Shown: positions 61,518 to 64,000 of the stretch, one piece after another
Numbering within the stretch: the first letter of the stretch is position 1
Layout of the letters: each line of letters opens with the position of its first letter
From: Mycolicibacterium boenickei
GTDB taxonomy: Bacteria; Actinomycetota; Actinomycetes; Mycobacteriales; Mycobacteriaceae
Assembly: GCF_010731295.1 (NCBI RefSeq)
Contig: NZ_AP022579.1
Location: forward strand, 4,030,001 to 4,094,000
DNA length: 64,000 nt
Direction: 5' to 3'
The notes under the pieces: model-generated
The model's database searches: none
Told to the model about the DNA's origin: nothing
Seen by the model: only the letters and a program-made list of their open reading frames with translations
Program-made: the position numbers and the translations under genes

Positions 61518-62593
61518 TACTCGGTACCGATGCCGGCCTGTGGAGCACAGGTCCGATGGAAGGTCATGCGTCGGTGGTCGCCGTCCTAGAGGTCAGCGGA
61601 GCCGTGCTGTCGTGGGTGGTCGATGGGGAAGCCGGCGAACCGCCCTCCATCACCTTCACCGATCCGGAGCGTGCCGATTGGTTGTGGCGCGTGCTCGGCG
61701 AGGCAGGCCACGTCGCGGTCCTGGACGCGCTGCGCCACCGGGAACCGGGGCAAGGGCTCGACCTGCCTGCGGTCTACGTCCTGCCCGGTTCGATGGATGC
61801 GTTGCGGCGCTTGGCAATCGGTCACTGGCTGCGCCGGTGGTGGCCGGCCAGCGACCGGGACGGCATCGCGGCGCTGGAACGTCCGGTGCTCGACGCCGAG
61901 CTCGCGCTGCTGACCGTCGCGGCCGAAGACTTCTTCACCGACGACACCCTGGATTCCGACGTGGAAGGTTTGCTGTCGCCCCACCTGGAGACACTGAATT
62001 TCGTTGCCGGTCAAGGTGACCCGAGGGTTGCCGAGCTGGTTGCGCAATGCCGGGAGCTGGCCGCTGAGATCGGGATCGACTGGCCGGCCACCGTCGTCGC
62101 GGACGCGCGGCGCGAGGATTACGCGCTGGCGGCCGGGGCCGGAGACGGGTCGGGTCGGGCCGGCCTGATCGCCGGCGGGGTGGCGTCCGTCGATTGGTCG
62201 GCGGTACCGCCCGGGGTGTTCGACGCCGCCGAGGATACCGTCGAATGGTCGGTGACCGCCGACGGCGCTGTGGTGCGAGTGGCGCTCGCGGGCCGGGATT
62301 CGCCGGCAGGTATCGGTGTGGAACTGCGCGCAGGCGGCTGCGGCGGCTCCGGAGTGCTCGACGCCGCGGGCCGCGCGCTCCTGCCGTTGCACGACCCAGA
62401 CGGGCAGCCGCTCGGCGAATCCCGAGCCTGGAACCTGGACTGGTCACAGACCTCGGTGCGGGTCGGCGCCGCTGGCGTCGAGGAGTCCGCATCCGACCGC
62501 GCCCGGGTGCGAGCATTCGCCCGGGCCCGGTTGGCGAGCCTGGGATCCGATGCGTTCCTCGCCGAGGTCCGTGCGGCCGAATCCGATTACTGA
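61514..62593 (+). CDS. Hypothetical protein, CHAT-neighbour (359 aa)
   Basis: A 359-residue protein from GTG 61514, coupled to the previous gene (GTGA overlap). It has no signal peptide or membrane helix. The N-terminus (VILGTDAGLWSTGPMEGHASVVAVLEV) has a beta-loop-beta pattern that faintly recalls ASKHA/actin-type ATPase openings, but no second ATPase motif is clear. The C-terminal half looks like a beta-sandwich (DTVEWSVTADGAVVRVALAG, AGIGVELRAGG). Function unknown. It converges on the esterase gene. Confidence 0.6.
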   Translation: MILGTDAGLWSTGPMEGHASVVAVLEVSGAVLSWVVDGEAGEPPSITFTDPERADWLWRVLGEAGHVAVLDALRHREPGQGLDLPAVYVLPGSMDALRRLAIGHWLRRWWPASDRDGIAALERPVLDAELALLTVAAEDFFTDDTLDSDVEGLLSPHLETLNFVAGQGDPRVAELVAQCRELAAEIGIDWPATVVADARREDYALAAGAGDGSGRAGLIAGGVASVDWSAVPPGVFDAAEDTVEWSVTADGAVVRVALAGRDSPAGIGVELRAGGCGGSGVLDAAGRALLPLHDPDGQPLGESRAWNLDWSQTSVRVGAAGVEESASDRARVRAFARARLASLGSDAFLAEVRAAESDY

Positions 62594-62596
62594 CGA

Positions 62597-63958
62597 CTAT
62601 TTGGCGGCGGTCTGGATGTAGGCCGCCGAGGGCGATGACTGAGGCAGTCCGATCGGCGGCACCTGCGGGGTGTCGAGGACGCCGGCCAGCCACGGCAGCG
62701 CGGCGTTGAACGCATGGCTGGCGAACGGCCAGTCGTGGGTGCCCTGATGGGTCACCACCGCGCAGGCGATGCCGTGTTTCGAGCCGAGCGCACACAGGGC
62801 GTTGGCCGCCTTGGCCTGATCGTTGGCGCGGCTTGCGGGCTTGCCCGCCGTCGACGTGTCGTTGACGTCGAACCAGCCGGCCGTCTGGTCGTACTGGCCG
62901 TGCCTGTTGATCACGGTGCTCGGGTCGAAGGCATCCCAGGCCGCGGCGTTCCCGCCGAACAGCCGGTCGATGGTCTGCGCCTTGGTGCCCGAATTGGGCC
63001 CGATGTCTCCGGCGATGTCGACGAACGCACTGAACAACTCGGGGTGCATGACGGCCAGGTCCACCGCGCAGGTACCGCCCATGGACCAGCCGACGATGCC
63101 CCAGCCGGCCGCAGCCGGTTTCACGCCGTAGTGGGTGTTCATATAGGGCACAACGTCTTTGGTGAGGTGATCGGCGGAGTTCCCGCGCTTGCCGTTGACA
63201 CACTCGGTGTCGTTGTTGAAGGTGCCGCCGGGGTCGACGAACACCAGCACCGGCGCGTACCCATGGTGGGCCGCGGCAAAGTCGTCCAGCGTCTTGACCA
63301 CGTTGCCGGCCCGCATCCAGTCGGCGGGAGTGTTGAACTCGCCGCCGATCATCATCACCGTCGGCAACTGCGGTGCGGGGTTGGAGGCGAACCACGCCGG
63401 CGGCAGATACACGTACTCACCGCGATGGCGGAAACCCGAAGCCGTGTTGGGGATCTCGACCGGAACGACGCGGCCCTTCGCCGGGATGGTGCCCTGACGC
63501 TGCATCGCGGCCACCGTGACCTGATCGGTCTGGTCGGGCAGCGGGCCTGCCGTCAACTGGTTCCAGGCCGTCTGCACCCAGGGGAAGTAGCCCACCCACA
63601 GGTTCAGCGCCAGGGCCGTGCACAGCAGGGTCATCGGCACCGCCATGACCGCGGTGCCGCGCCGCCACCACCGGCTGCCGCGCCACCCGGCCAGCAGGAC
63701 CACGATCGCCACCCCGGACAGCGCGATCCACACCCACAGCGACCGGGGCGCGGGGTTGCCCGCCAGCCCCTCGGACTCGATGTACCAGTTGGTGCCGGCG
63801 ACCAGGATTCCGCCTACGGCAGCCGCCAGCGGCAGCCACATGAGCGCCCAGCGGCGGGTGCGCCAGCCGATCGCGGCGATCAGCACCACGGCGGTGATGA
63901 CTTGGACACTGGTCGGAACCCAGCCGTGCATCAAGGACAGGTGGTGAGTGAACGTCAC
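62597..63958 (-). CDS. Membrane-anchored esterase-D/mycolyltransferase-like alpha/beta hydrolase (Rv1639c-like)
   Basis: A 453-residue protein with four N-terminal membrane helices (about residues 17-37, 41-58, 72-93, 105-122) and an extracytoplasmic alpha/beta-hydrolase domain of the esterase D/antigen 85 superfamily. The nucleophile is the Ser of WGIVGWSMGGTCAVDLA, and a likely catalytic His is in THQGTHDWPFASHAF. A C-terminal Pro-rich tail follows. Rv1639c lies beside uvrA and lysX in M. tuberculosis; here about 8 kb of extra genes separate it from uvrA. Its substrate is unknown; a cell-envelope ester is likely. Confidence 0.82.
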   Translation of the reverse strand: MTFTHHLSLMHGWVPTSVQVITAVVLIAAIGWRTRRWALMWLPLAAAVGGILVAGTNWYIESEGLAGNPAPRSLWVWIALSGVAIVVLLAGWRGSRWWRRGTAVMAVPMTLLCTALALNLWVGYFPWVQTAWNQLTAGPLPDQTDQVTVAAMQRQGTIPAKGRVVPVEIPNTASGFRHRGEYVYLPPAWFASNPAPQLPTVMMIGGEFNTPADWMRAGNVVKTLDDFAAAHHGYAPVLVFVDPGGTFNNDTECVNGKRGNSADHLTKDVVPYMNTHYGVKPAAAGWGIVGWSMGGTCAVDLAVMHPELFSAFVDIAGDIGPNSGTKAQTIDRLFGGNAAAWDAFDPSTVINRHGQYDQTAGWFDVNDTSTAGKPASRANDQAKAANALCALGSKHGIACAVVTHQGTHDWPFASHAFNAALPWLAGVLDTPQVPPIGLPQSSPSAAYIQTAAK

Positions 63959-64000
63959 ACCCGTATCGTGGTCGCCGATTCTTGGGATCGGCTGTGAAGC

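Noticed and set aside
1..64000. CRISPR arrays, prophage or insertion sequences
   Set aside because: No direct-repeat arrays, transposase, integrase or phage structural genes were seen. The palindromic repeats are the only repeat family noticed.

Overview
The window is high-GC actinobacterial DNA and almost certainly a mycobacterium of the Mycolicibacterium (fast-grower-like) type. The reasons are gene content and gene order. RbpA is recognisable almost residue for residue, Lnt and Ppm1 are separate adjacent genes (fused in M. tuberculosis), and two blocks follow M. tuberculosis H37Rv order as I remember it. Block 1 (1-19.1 kb, with insertions) matches cobN/Rv2062c, Rv2061c, fxsA/Rv2053c, Rv2052c, ppm1/Rv2051c, rbpA/Rv2050, Rv2049c, lppI/Rv2046 and lipT/Rv2045c. 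Block 2 (23.5-64 kb, with insertions) matches Rv1627c, polA/Rv1629, rpsA/Rv1630, coaE/Rv1631, Rv1632c, uvrB/Rv1633, Rv1634, Rv1635c, Rv1636, Rv1637c, uvrA/Rv1638 and Rv1639c. No phage, transposase, CRISPR array or rRNA was seen.

Layout. 1-2.2 kb: end of cobN and an F420-type flavin-fold enzyme. 2.2-11.0 kb: an accessory catabolic island with the urate-degrading enzymes UraD, urate oxidase and UraH, two isopenicillin-N-synthase-like dioxygenases, an NMT1/SsuA-type ABC importer split over two divergent operons, a GntR regulator and a cytosine-deaminase-like amidohydrolase. Together they look like an uptake and oxidation pathway for a purine or related N-heterocycle. 11.1-17.5 kb: FxsA, a YtcJ-like amidohydrolase, lnt, ppm1, rbpA and an LppI-like lipoprotein. 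17.6-23.1 kb: LipT-type carboxylesterase, copper amine oxidase and a fused kinase-like protein. 23.2-31.2 kb: a DUF167 gene bracketed by a palindromic repeat, a thiolase/OB-fold pair, a TetR and flavin monooxygenase behind a perfect 27-bp palindrome, and a LysR-flanked operon (flavin monooxygenase, alpha/beta hydrolase, and a leaderless solute-binding-type protein).

31.2-45.2 kb: core genes polA, lysE-like, prsW-like, rpsA, coaE, a FadR-like regulator, uvrB, an MFS transporter and DUF899. 45.2-53.9 kb: tRNA-Cys, thioesterase, CapA-like GT-C glycosyltransferase, universal stress protein, MBL hydrolase, uvrA and an ABC-F ATPase. 54-64 kb: a membrane protein/AlkZ-like pair, an LpqH-type lipoprotein, a TPR gene translationally coupled to a CHAT (caspase-like) protease gene with unknown companions, and a membrane-anchored esterase.

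Regulatory signals that stand out: DNA-damage (PafBC-type) promoters at uvrB and uvrA and a weaker one at polA; an ECF (SigE/SigH-type) promoter at rbpA; and a three-copy dispersed palindromic repeat.
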